Shown: piece by piece, positions 18,679-25,774 of the stretch | How positions within the stretch are numbered: position 1 is the stretch's first letter | Layout: every line of letters starts with the position of its first letter | Assembly: GCA_945911015.1 (NCBI GenBank) | Contig: CAMDZW010000036.1 | Coordinates: forward strand, 1-36,113 | DNA: 36,113 nucleotides | Reading direction: 5' to 3' | DNA from: an uncultured Propionibacteriaceae bacterium | Lineage (GTDB): Bacteria; Actinomycetota; Actinomycetes; Propionibacteriales; Propionibacteriaceae | Made by a program: the position numbers and the translations under genes | Notes under the pieces: generated by a model | What the model was told of the DNA's origin: nothing | The model's input: the letters and a program-made list of their open reading frames with translations, nothing else | Databases searched by the model: none

Positions 18679-20630
18679 ACGAAGGCATGTCCGAGCGGTC
18701 GATCGATCTGCACCTGCAACACGCCGTCGACCAGGTCAGCCGAACCGTCCCCGTGCAGCCACTCGACCTCGACCAGGTTGGTCCGCGGCAGGGTGAAAGT
18801 GGCAGTCGGATGGTCCCCGAACGGGCGGAACACCACCGCATACTCCTGGCCGTCAGGGTTGGAGGTCACCAGGCCCGACCAGGTGAAACCGGTGGGATCC
18901 TCACCGATCGGCAGGATCACCGAGGACTGGATCCGGTCCCGGGTCGGCTTCCAGACCGCGATCAGTTCGGCGATGTCATCACGGAACTCCTGGGGTGCTT
19001 CTGACAACTCGAACCAGGCCAGCGGGCTGGCCATCATCACCATCGCGAACAGTGTTGCCGGCCGATATTTCTGTGGGGCAAGGGGATCGTCGGCATAGAG
19101 CTCGCTGTTGCGGGTCGAGTTGAGGAACTCGAGCCGCAGCCGTACCGGATGGATGTGGTGGGCCAGTCGCCACAGGGCGCGCCAGGTGTGGTGGGGCCAC
19201 CAGTTGTGGAAGTCGGTGTAGCGATTCTCCAGGAAGATGGGCCCAGCCTGTAGGGCACCCCAGTAGCCGAGCCGGACCTGGGCAGTCACGTCCAGGTCAA
19301 AGATGACTCGTCCGTTGGTGGCGGCGACCACCTCGGCCAGCAACTGACCAAAGCGCTGCTCCGCGGTCGCATCGGTGAGCAGGACGCCGTCGGCCTTGAT
19401 CTGTGTGACCTGGTGCTCAGCGACCAGCTCGAGCAACTTGTCCCGGTCGGCTTCCCAATGACCAAAGGAATCCGAGGAATCGGGGGAGTACCACAGCCCG
19501 ACCTCGAGGCCAGCCTCATGCGCAGCCGCCACGACCGGACCGAGACCGTCAGGGAAACCGGTCGGACGGGCCGTCCAGAAATCGGGATCGATCTTCCAGT
19601 ACTCTCCCCAGGAACCGTCCTGTGGCCGGTTCCAGGCATTGGCGGTGACACCCTTCTGCCAGCCGTCGTCGAGTTGTACGGTGTCGATCCCCAGCTGCGC
19701 GGCAGCATCGATCTCGGCGAGGAGGAAATCGGCGGTCATCCGCGAGTCCTGCGAGCGGTCCCCCCACGTGTTGGACACGGCCAGACCGTCCCGACCGGGC
19801 ACCACCGGGCGGAGTTGCAGTTGCAGCTGTTGGATGGCTGTGGTGCGTCCGAGCGTGTCGGCCTCATGCAGGAAGGTCCACTGGGTGTAGCCGTCACGGT
19901 TGCCGCCGTGGCCTCGGCACATCAGCTGGTTCCCGGTGATCTTCAGGTCATCGGCATCCGGGCCGAAGCGGTGCTCGGGGTTGGGGGCGAGCTTCAACAT
20001 GCCGAGACCGGCACCGGAGACCAAATGCTCGAGATACCAGAGGTTTCCCCGTACGGAAATGGACTTCTCCGAGGGGTGCAGCAGCCATTGCTGCTCGTGG
20101 AGGAGTTCATTGTGGTGGTCGGTCTGGTCCACGAAACGGGTGGCCACCAGTCGGCAGTGCAGTGGATCGATGGTGAAGGCGTCGACCACATCGGTCGCCT
20201 CCACCGGGTCCTCGCTGGTGTGCAGCTCGGCACCGGTGGCCATCTGTACGTCGACCCCAGCAGCTGCGGTGTCCGCCAGCGGTTCGGCCACGAGCTGTTG
20301 TCCGATGGCCGGAAAATCGTCCAGCACCACGAACCGGCGGACGATGTCTCCGTCAGCGGTCGGGGTGACCAGATCGGCATGGAGCGCTTCGACACCAACC
20401 GTGCCGATGGTGCGGCGCTCGGTCCGCAGGATTGATCCACCAGCGGGGGCGACCGCTTGTCGGGTGACGCTCGAGACCGGAGCCTGGCCGGCGATCCACT
20501 CACGTCCGGTGTGCAGATCGGTCAGATGGGTGGCGAAGAGTTCACCGTCGACGACCTGCCAACGACGCTCGATCGAAGTGTTGCCGATGGTCAGGACGGC
20601 CCCGTCGAGGCGCGCATGGCTTCCAGTCAC
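18666..20630 (-). CDS. Alpha-galactosidase-like glycoside hydrolase (GH36/clan D)
   Basis: This 654-residue protein has the layout of GH36 enzymes: an N-terminal beta-sandwich (1-300), a (beta/alpha)8 barrel beginning at NTWGDRSQDSR, and a C-terminal beta domain. Barrel motifs include IDTVQLDDGWQKG, LEVGLWYSPDS, the nucleophile motif IKADG (Lys412-x-Asp414) and FLENRYTD, where the Asp is a candidate acid/base. The family hydrolyses alpha-galactosides and related sugars. No signal peptide is seen, so it acts in the cytoplasm on imported sugars. The GTG at 20630 has no ribosome-binding site but lies 8 nt after TACGAT (20644-20639), which suggests a leaderless transcript. The IclR-C gene lies 29 bp upstream on the same strand and is the likely regulator. 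Confidence 0.85.
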   Translation of the reverse strand: MTGSHARLDGAVLTIGNTSIERRWQVVDGELFATHLTDLHTGREWIAGQAPVSSVTRQAVAPAGGSILRTERRTIGTVGVEALHADLVTPTADGDIVRRFVVLDDFPAIGQQLVAEPLADTAAAGVDVQMATGAELHTSEDPVEATDVVDAFTIDPLHCRLVATRFVDQTDHHNELLHEQQWLLHPSEKSISVRGNLWYLEHLVSGAGLGMLKLAPNPEHRFGPDADDLKITGNQLMCRGHGGNRDGYTQWTFLHEADTLGRTTAIQQLQLQLRPVVPGRDGLAVSNTWGDRSQDSRMTADFLLAEIDAAAQLGIDTVQLDDGWQKGVTANAWNRPQDGSWGEYWKIDPDFWTARPTGFPDGLGPVVAAAHEAGLEVGLWYSPDSSDSFGHWEADRDKLLELVAEHQVTQIKADGVLLTDATAEQRFGQLLAEVVAATNGRVIFDLDVTAQVRLGYWGALQAGPIFLENRYTDFHNWWPHHTWRALWRLAHHIHPVRLRLEFLNSTRNSELYADDPLAPQKYRPATLFAMVMMASPLAWFELSEAPQEFRDDIAELIAVWKPTRDRIQSSVILPIGEDPTGFTWSGLVTSNPDGQEYAVVFRPFGDHPTATFTLPRTNLVEVEWLHGDGSADLVDGVLQVQIDRPLGHAFVRLS

Positions 20631-20659
20631 GGGAGTCGATCGTAGCGGTAGTGGACTGG

Positions 20660-21439
20660 TCAGCCCTCGGCAGCCACGCCCAGCTCGGCGCTGATCAGCC
20701 GAGCCGTCTTGATCAACTCCTCGCCGACAGCCGGCAGGTCGTCGACGGTGAGGCGGTTGGACGGAGCCAGGAGTGTGATGGCCACGATGGAACGCCCGAT
20801 CCGGTCCAGCACCGGCGCGGCCACCGCGGTGGTGTGCGGGTCGTCCTCGCCGATCTCACTGGCCCAGCCACGATCCGCAGTGCGGTCCAGTTCTTCGAGG
20901 AAGGCGTCGAAATCGGTGATGGTGGTGTTGGTGAACGGAGTCATGGCCAAGGGCGTGTGCATCCGCTTCCACTGCTCGGGGACGAACGCCAAGATCGCCT
21001 TGCCGCTGGCGGTCGAGTAGACCGGGAATCGGTGTCCGACCGGCAGGCCGACGCGCAGCCGGTGGCGGCTCTCCACCACATCCAGGCAGCGCGCCTCGAG
21101 ACCGTTGAGCTCGACCAGGGCCGCGGTCTCCCCGTACGCGTGCCGTAGTCGTTCCAGATGGGGGCGCGCCAGGGTCTGGAAGGCTCGCCACACGTGGCGG
21201 CCGCGGTTGAGCCGCCACACGGCCGGACCGAGTTGGTAGGCGTCATCCTCGTTCTGCACCACGAACCCTGACTCCCGCAAGGTGTGGAGGTACTTGTAGG
21301 CGGTGCTCTTGGGGATGCTCAGATCTGCGCTGATGTCGGCCAAACCGAGCGGGACGTCCGACTCACCGATGTGGCTCAACACGCTCAGGGCGCGCTTGAC
21401 CGGGCCAACCACATAGTCGCGCTGCCGCTCAGTACTCAC
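20660..21439 (-). CDS. IclR-family transcriptional regulator C
   Basis: This 259-residue protein has a winged helix-turn-helix (VKRALSVLSHIGES, then LADISADLSIPKSTAYKYLHTLRESGFV, about residues 13-60) and an IclR effector domain (YSTASGKAILAF, then VDDLPAVGEELIKTARLISAELG). It differs clearly from regulators A and B, which are close paralogues of each other. The GTG at 21439 is preceded, after 6 nt, by TAGTCT (21451-21446), a possible -10 box of a leaderless promoter; no ribosome-binding site is seen. The alpha-galactosidase gene follows by 29 bp on the same strand, so control of that gene is likely. None of the four operator palindromes described for A and B is in front of it. Confidence 0.9.
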   Translation of the reverse strand: MSTERQRDYVVGPVKRALSVLSHIGESDVPLGLADISADLSIPKSTAYKYLHTLRESGFVVQNEDDAYQLGPAVWRLNRGRHVWRAFQTLARPHLERLRHAYGETAALVELNGLEARCLDVVESRHRLRVGLPVGHRFPVYSTASGKAILAFVPEQWKRMHTPLAMTPFTNTTITDFDAFLEELDRTADRGWASEIGEDDPHTTAVAAPVLDRIGRSIVAITLLAPSNRLTVDDLPAVGEELIKTARLISAELGVAAEG

Positions 21440-21484
21440 GCCGAAAGACTATCGGGGTCGGGCCGCCCGCACCGATTGTTGAGT

Positions 21485-21943
21485 TCACCTGAGGAGATCC
21501 AGGATTCCCGGGAGTGCACGTTCGATGGTTTCTGCCGTACGGGTGAATCCATCCTGATCGCCGTACCAGGGATCAGGGACCGGTGAGCCAGGCGTCGCCC
21601 CCGGGACGAAGTCAGTGATCAGCCGTACCTTGTCCTCCGCGGCGGGGACCATCGACAGGATGCGCTGGCGGTGCTGCTCCTCGGCGCACACGATGAGGTC
21701 GGCGTCCTCGATCTCCTCGGCGGTGATGCGATGTGCCCGGTGGTCATCGACACGGCAACCGAGCGCGGTGAGCGTCTGCTGCGCGCGGTCATCGATCGGA
21801 TGGCCGGTCTCCTCATCCGACACCCCGGCACTGGTGATCACCAGATCCAGAACGGCTTCGGCGGCAGCCTTCTCGGCCATGCGTTCGGCCATCGGCGACC
21901 GGCAGATGTTGCCCCAGCACACGAAGATCACTGAAGTCGTCAC
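21485..21943 (-). CDS. Low-molecular-weight protein-tyrosine phosphatase
   Basis: This protein of about 152 residues carries the phosphatase loop C-x5-R close to its N terminus (VCWGNICRS, Cys9 and Arg15) and the general-acid aspartate motif VPDPWYGD near the C terminus, both diagnostic of LMW-PTP enzymes that dephosphorylate tyrosine on proteins. In the loop, Trp replaces the Leu or Thr often seen after the Cys. The GTG at 21943 starts right before the first beta strand and gives the usual family length; an upstream ATG at 21982 would nearly reach the divergent neighbour's start at 21986. Its neighbours give no clear hint of the partner protein. Confidence 0.93.
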   Translation of the reverse strand: MTTSVIFVCWGNICRSPMAERMAEKAAAEAVLDLVITSAGVSDEETGHPIDDRAQQTLTALGCRVDDHRAHRITAEEIEDADLIVCAEEQHRQRILSMVPAAEDKVRLITDFVPGATPGSPVPDPWYGDQDGFTRTAETIERALPGILDLLR

Positions 21944-21985
21944 GGGGCCATCATGCCTCACCGGCCCCATGGCAGTATTCATGCC

Positions 21986-22366
21986 ATGAGGTTTGTGATG
22001 AGGCTGGTGCTCAACGCCGTCGGGCTCGGTGTGGCCACCTGGCTGGTCCCCGGTATCAGTCTGGACAGCGAGGACCTGACCCGCTCGATCGTGACGCTGG
22101 TCTTCGTCGCGCTGGTCTTCGGCGCCGTCAACGCTGTGGTGAAGCCGATCTTCAGGTTCTTCACCAATCCGCTGGTCTGGATCACCCTCGGGCTGTTCCT
22201 GCTCGTCATCAACACCTTGATGTTGTGGCTCACCTCATGGATTGCCGAGAAGCTGTCCCTAGGGTGGTCGGTGGAGGGATTCTGGGCGGCCTTCCTGGGG
22301 GCATTGATCGTCTCGGTGGTCAGTGTCCTGCTCGGCTTCATCGTCCCGGAGGACAAGAAGAAGTGA
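21986..22366 (+). CDS. Small four-helix membrane protein (Phage_holin_4_2 family)
   Basis: This 126-residue protein has four hydrophobic segments (about 3-20, 30-55, 60-82, 96-118) and motifs VFGAVNAVVKPIFRFFTNPLVWITLGLF typical of the superfamily named mycobacterial 4-TMS phage holin (PF04020). Despite the name, these are common chromosomal proteins of unknown role and do not indicate a prophage. The C terminus is charged (PEDKKK). The ATG at 21986 is preferred because earlier in-frame codons overlap the divergent phosphatase gene. Confidence 0.85.
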   Translation: MRFVMRLVLNAVGLGVATWLVPGISLDSEDLTRSIVTLVFVALVFGAVNAVVKPIFRFFTNPLVWITLGLFLLVINTLMLWLTSWIAEKLSLGWSVEGFWAAFLGALIVSVVSVLLGFIVPEDKKK

Positions 22367-22545
22367 ACCGGGCAGCCCGCCGTCACTGATCCCTGATCAG
22401 CCGCCCAGGCGCCGTGGACCAAGGACCTTGTCGAGGTGGGACAGGTTCAGTCGTCGACCGTTCACCGTCACGACGGCGTGCACGGTGCCCTATATCGTCG
22501 GGAGAAGCAGCTGACCGAGTGGTCGGTGCCGAAGGGAACGAAGAC

Positions 22546-23760
22546 GTGCGCGTGGGTGTGGTCGGTTGTGGCCAGTTCGCCGGGAGCTTTGCCCAACTGT
22601 GGCAGCTCCATCCCGATGTCGACGAGGTCTGGGTCACCGACCTGATTCCGGAGCGGGCCGAAGAGCTCGCCACCGAGCACGGCTTTGCCGGCACCATGGC
22701 CTCCTATGAGGCCATGCTCGACTCCGACCTCGATGCGGTCGCCCTGATGACCCAACGGTGGACCCACGGATCCCTTGCCGTACGCGGATTGCGGTCCGGC
22801 AAGCATGTCTACTCGGCAGTCCCGATGGCCACGGGTGTCGACGAGATCGCTGCCATCATCGACGCAGTCGCCGAAACCGGCAAGATCTACATGATGGGGG
22901 AGACGCACCATTACTATCCGCTGACGGTGTGGGCCCGGCGGGCACGGGCCGAGGGCCGGTTCGGTCGGCTGTTCTACGCCGAGGGCGACTACACCCATGA
23001 CATGGACCACGGCTTCTACTCGGCCTACCAGTACTCCGGCGGCGAGGACTGGAAGGCGACCGCCTCCTACCCTCCGATGCTCTATCCGACCCATGCGATC
23101 GGTGGGGTGCTCGGTGTCTGGGACACCTGGATCACCAGTGTCTCCGCGCTCGGCTCGGTCGACGACCGTGGCGACGGTGTCTTCGACAAGGAGGTGTCGA
23201 TGTTCGGCAACGACTTCTCCAACATGACTGCGCTGTTCGAGACGAGGGACAACGGCATGATCCGCACCAACGAGTTCCGGCGAGTGGGGCAGGGACGCAA
23301 TGGCCTTGACTCCTCCTTCCGTTGGTTCGGCACCGACGGTGTGGTTGAACAGTCCGCCTTGGGGGCCCGATATGTGAATCGGACCGACACGATTGACCTG
23401 ACCGAGGACATCCGATCGGTCCCCCAGGGATTCGACCTCGAGCGGCTGAAGATCGACCCGGCCCTGGCCGATGACTTCCGCTCCGAGTGCGCTGCGGTCC
23501 ATGACCGCAGCCGGCTTCCGGTCGAGTACGACGGCGCCCGCAACGGCCACCGCGGTTCGCACCACTTCCTGGCCGACGACTTCGTACGTGCGGTCGTGGC
23601 CGGCCAACAACCACCGATCAATGCGTGGAAGGCAGCTCGGATCAACCTGCCCGGGATCATCGCCTGGGATTCGGCCCGCAACGGTGGTGCCCGGCTGACG
23701 GTCCCGGACTTCGGCGAATGCCCCTTCGACGTCGTCGACACCTCCACGCCCCGCCGTTGA
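22546..23760 (+). CDS. Gfo/Idh/MocA-family oxidoreductase with altered EKP motif
   Basis: This 404-residue protein has the N-terminal Rossmann fold VGVVGCGQFAGSFAQ and the family's two-domain layout (NAD(P)-binding, about 1-125; alpha/beta substrate domain, about 126-404, ending with INAWKAARINLPGIIAWDSARNGG). Members oxidise sugars, inositols and related compounds, or act as NAD-dependent glycosidases. The usual EKP motif, whose Lys contacts the nicotinamide and substrate, reads S-A-V-P (Val92, Pro93), so the catalytic Lys is missing. A similar replacement (EVP) is known in the GH109-like glycosidase branch, so ordinary dehydrogenase activity should not be assumed. The GTG at 22546 has AAGGGA 8 nt upstream. 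The iclR-B gene follows after 87 bp under its own promoter. Confidence 0.87.
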   Translation: MRVGVVGCGQFAGSFAQLWQLHPDVDEVWVTDLIPERAEELATEHGFAGTMASYEAMLDSDLDAVALMTQRWTHGSLAVRGLRSGKHVYSAVPMATGVDEIAAIIDAVAETGKIYMMGETHHYYPLTVWARRARAEGRFGRLFYAEGDYTHDMDHGFYSAYQYSGGEDWKATASYPPMLYPTHAIGGVLGVWDTWITSVSALGSVDDRGDGVFDKEVSMFGNDFSNMTALFETRDNGMIRTNEFRRVGQGRNGLDSSFRWFGTDGVVEQSALGARYVNRTDTIDLTEDIRSVPQGFDLERLKIDPALADDFRSECAAVHDRSRLPVEYDGARNGHRGSHHFLADDFVRAVVAGQQPPINAWKAARINLPGIIAWDSARNGGARLTVPDFGECPFDVVDTSTPRR

Positions 23761-23788
23761 CCTTCCTCGACGGAGACGATTCGGTCGT

Positions 23789-23805
23789 TTCCGACCATGT
23801 CGTAT
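23789..23805 (+). promoter_or_regulatory. Predicted IclR operator, site 4 (upstream of iclR-B)
   Basis: TTCCGAC-CAT-GTCGTAT has a perfect CGAC-N3-GTCG core. It ends 6 bp before the -35 box at 23812, as site 3 does for iclR-A. An overlapping inverted repeat GGTCG-TTTC-CGACC (23783-23796) could be a second half-occupied site. Confidence 0.55.
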
Positions 23806-23811
23806 GCGTTA

Positions 23812-23840
23812 TTGCATGGACACGGTGGCTGTCCTACCGT
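23812..23840 (+). promoter_or_regulatory. Leaderless promoter of iclR-B
   Basis: TTGCAT (23812-23817) and TACCGT (23835-23840) are spaced by 17 bp. The ATG at 23848 follows 7 nt after the -10 box, and no ribosome-binding site is present. The geometry matches the iclR-A promoter exactly. Confidence 0.6.
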
Positions 23841-23847
23841 CGATGTC

Positions 23848-24678
23848 ATGACCGGAAAACCAGCTCGTACGGGGGACGTCCAGTCGGTGCAGCGCGCCCT
23901 GGACCTGCTCGAGATCGTCGCCCAGACCGGCGAGATCGGCGTCACTGAGCTGGCCAACGAGGCCGGCCTGGTGGTCTCGACCACCCACAGCCTGGTGCGG
24001 ACCCTGGCCCGGCGCCACTACCTGCTCGGCGTCAACGGCCGCTACCGGCTCGGCCCGGCCGCGACCGTGCTCAGCGCCGGCTGGGACCCGATGGCCTCAC
24101 TGTCGGCCATCGTCGCCCCGGTGCTCGACGACCTGTCCGCGGGCGCCGGACATGCGTCGACCGCCACCGTGGTGGTCGGCCGAGACGCCCGGATCATCGG
24201 CTTCGCCCAAGCTCCCGGCCCGGTCACCGCCACCGCAGGCGGGAAGACATGGTCAGACCCGCTCGCGCTGGCCACCGGGCGACTGCTGGTCGCCATGGCC
24301 CACGAACCCGAGTGGGAAGCGATCGTGGACCGTTCCCACCAACTGAATCCGAACCCCGGCGTGCAACCCGGCTGGTCGGTCCGGCGGTGGCTCAATGAGT
24401 TGCGTTCGATCCAGCGCACCGGCATCGCGGTGAAGACCTCCCGCGACCCCCGCGCTGCAGCAGGCATCGCCGTCCCGATCTGGGCTCGTGGTGGCGCCGT
24501 GATCGCCTCCATCGGCTGCTCGGCGCCCACCTTCTTGGTCGGCGACCTCGTCAACGACGCCACCCTCGACGCCTTGTGGGACGCCGCCAGTGCACTGTCG
24601 GCCGAGCTCGGTTGTGACGAGCCACCGATTCCTCGACCGAGGCTGGCGCCCAGTCAGGCCGCACCCAACGCAAGCTGA
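23848..24678 (+). CDS. IclR-family transcriptional regulator B
   Basis: This 276-residue protein is a close paralogue of IclR-A. Shared blocks include GDVQSV-RAL-LLE, GVTELA, VSTTH-LV-TLA-RHYL, TATVVVGR, APGP and IGCSAP. The winged helix-turn-helix spans about 10-60 and the effector domain the rest. The start at 23848 is set by the leaderless promoter and by alignment with IclR-A. The effector domains differ more than the DNA-binding domains, which suggests similar operators but different inducers. The phyH-B gene follows after 33 bp with its own AAGGAG site, and the pair repeats the iclR-A/phyH-A arrangement. Confidence 0.9.
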   Translation: MTGKPARTGDVQSVQRALDLLEIVAQTGEIGVTELANEAGLVVSTTHSLVRTLARRHYLLGVNGRYRLGPAATVLSAGWDPMASLSAIVAPVLDDLSAGAGHASTATVVVGRDARIIGFAQAPGPVTATAGGKTWSDPLALATGRLLVAMAHEPEWEAIVDRSHQLNPNPGVQPGWSVRRWLNELRSIQRTGIAVKTSRDPRAAAGIAVPIWARGGAVIASIGCSAPTFLVGDLVNDATLDALWDAASALSAELGCDEPPIPRPRLAPSQAAPNAS

Positions 24679-24711
24679 ACCCGTACCCACGCCAATCTCA
24701 AGGAGAAGATC

Positions 24712-25584
24712 ATGACCGCCACCACCTATCAGGGCAATGACCTGATGACTGCTGAGCACGTCCGCCAGTTCTGGGAGGATGGCTACACGATCGTCAGGGG
24801 TGTGTTCACCGAGGATGAGATCGAGCAGATGAAGACGGCCTGCGACCGGTGGAAGTTCACCGGGCAGCTGCTCGGCCGGACCTGGCGCAAGCAGAACACC
24901 GTCATCTGGGTCGACGAGGACAGGAACAACGAGATCACCGTCCGCGGGATGCAGTGGCCGTCCTACCACGACGCGGTGATGGACAAGTTCCGGGTGGATC
25001 CACGGATGTTGATGATTGTCGAGCCGTTGATCGGATCGTCGGTGAAGCAGATCATCAACCAGGTCCACTGGAAGCGGCCCGGTTCGAAGACCACCTGGCC
25101 GCTGCACCGCGATGTGCGGTCGCGTCGCCCGTCGGAGGCGTTCACGGATCTGTTCCATTCGTGGGTGCAGACCGGCATTGCGATCGATCCGCACATGAAC
25201 GAGAACGGCGCGATGTCGGTGGTGCCGGGCAGTCATCTGGATGTGGATCACGACCCTGAAGACAAGACGATCTGGATGGCGCCGGAGTATGCCAAGGATG
25301 ATCGGATTCACCCGATGAATCTGGAGCCCGGCGATGTCGGGTTGTGGAGCGCGTACACGGTGCATGGTGGCGGGTTCAACACCACGAAGTACTTGGATCG
25401 CCGGTTGTACATCAATGGCTTTGTGAAGGCTGAAAACTGTTCTCGTGGTGAGTGGGCGTGGAACGAGGGTCGGACCTGCGGACTCTACGGCGAGCAGGCG
25501 CTGGTCACCTTCGACGAGGTGGACGAGATCCGAGGTGCCTTCTACGCCAGCGAACTCGGACGCAAGGAAGTCGTGCGCGACTGA
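24712..25584 (+). CDS. Phytanoyl-CoA dioxygenase (PhyH)-family oxygenase, copy B
   Basis: This protein has the same 290 residues as the product of 17793-18665, including His132-x-Asp134, His218 and the Arg230/231 region, so it should have the same activity. The ATG at 24712 has AAGGAG at the right distance. Codons 4, 9, 10, 16 and 17 differ silently from copy A; from codon 18 to the stop the DNA is identical. It follows iclR-B by 33 bp and is convergent with a small membrane protein gene, with 21 bp between stops. Keeping two identical enzymes behind two different IclR regulators suggests separate induction by two signals or dosage control. Confidence 0.9.
   Translation: MTATTYQGNDLMTAEHVRQFWEDGYTIVRGVFTEDEIEQMKTACDRWKFTGQLLGRTWRKQNTVIWVDEDRNNEITVRGMQWPSYHDAVMDKFRVDPRMLMIVEPLIGSSVKQIINQVHWKRPGSKTTWPLHRDVRSRRPSEAFTDLFHSWVQTGIAIDPHMNENGAMSVVPGSHLDVDHDPEDKTIWMAPEYAKDDRIHPMNLEPGDVGLWSAYTVHGGGFNTTKYLDRRLYINGFVKAENCSRGEWAWNEGRTCGLYGEQALVTFDEVDEIRGAFYASELGRKEVVRD
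24763..25584 (+). repeat. 822-bp exact direct repeat, copy 2
   Basis: Identical to 17844-18665 and in direct orientation, 6919 bp downstream of it. Recombination between the copies would excise the alpha-galactosidase, iclR-C, phosphatase, small membrane protein, Gfo/Idh/MocA and iclR-B genes and leave one iclR-A/phyH unit. Confidence 0.93.
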
Positions 25585-25591
25585 CCCAGAT

Positions 25592-25611
25592 CGCTGAGGG
25601 TCGGATCAGCG
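25592..25611. terminator. Short hairpin between phyH-B and small membrane protein gene
   Basis: CGCTGA (25592-25597) and TCAGCG (25606-25611) form a 6-bp stem with an 8-nt loop, and the right arm contains the stop codon of the minus-strand gene. There is no T-run, so its role as a terminator is only suggested by its place between convergent genes. Confidence 0.3.
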
Positions 25612-25770
25612 GATGAAGAACAGCCAGATCATGCATCCGGCGGTGCCGACGATCATCACCGCGAACATGACCAGGGTGAAGATCTCCCGTGCCGACAGCG
25701 GCGCGTTGTCCGGGTTCGGCTCGACCGCCTGATCGGCTCCCGGCTGGGGGTCGGTCATGTTGGTGGTCAT
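25606..25770 (-). CDS. Small single-span membrane protein, 54 residues
   Basis: The reading frame from the ATG at 25770 encodes a polar, Pro/Asp/Glu-rich N terminus (MTTNMTDPQPGADQAVEPNP) followed by SAREIFTLVMFAVMIVGTAG and a short end IWLFFIR. The second half is one clear membrane span. The ATG lies 4 bp after the stop of the upstream membrane protein gene on the same strand, which supports a two-gene operon and a real small gene. I do not recognise a family or function. Confidence 0.6.
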   Translation of the reverse strand: MTTNMTDPQPGADQAVEPNPDNAPLSAREIFTLVMFAVMIVGTAGCMIWLFFIR

Positions 25771-25774
25771 TGCC

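Noticed and set aside
21986-22366. Holin gene as a sign of a prophage
   Set aside because: The Phage_holin_4_2 family is common on actinobacterial chromosomes, and no other phage genes are present.
22367-22545. IclR operator upstream of the Gfo/Idh/MocA gene
   Set aside because: The gap holds short palindromes such as CCGTC-AC-GACGG and a TATCGT box, but none fits the four-site pattern or its spacing.
17844-25584. Insertion sequence or transposon as the cause of the 822-bp repeat
   Set aside because: The repeats lie inside coding genes and end at codon 18 and the stop codon. No transposase, terminal inverted repeats or target duplications are seen.
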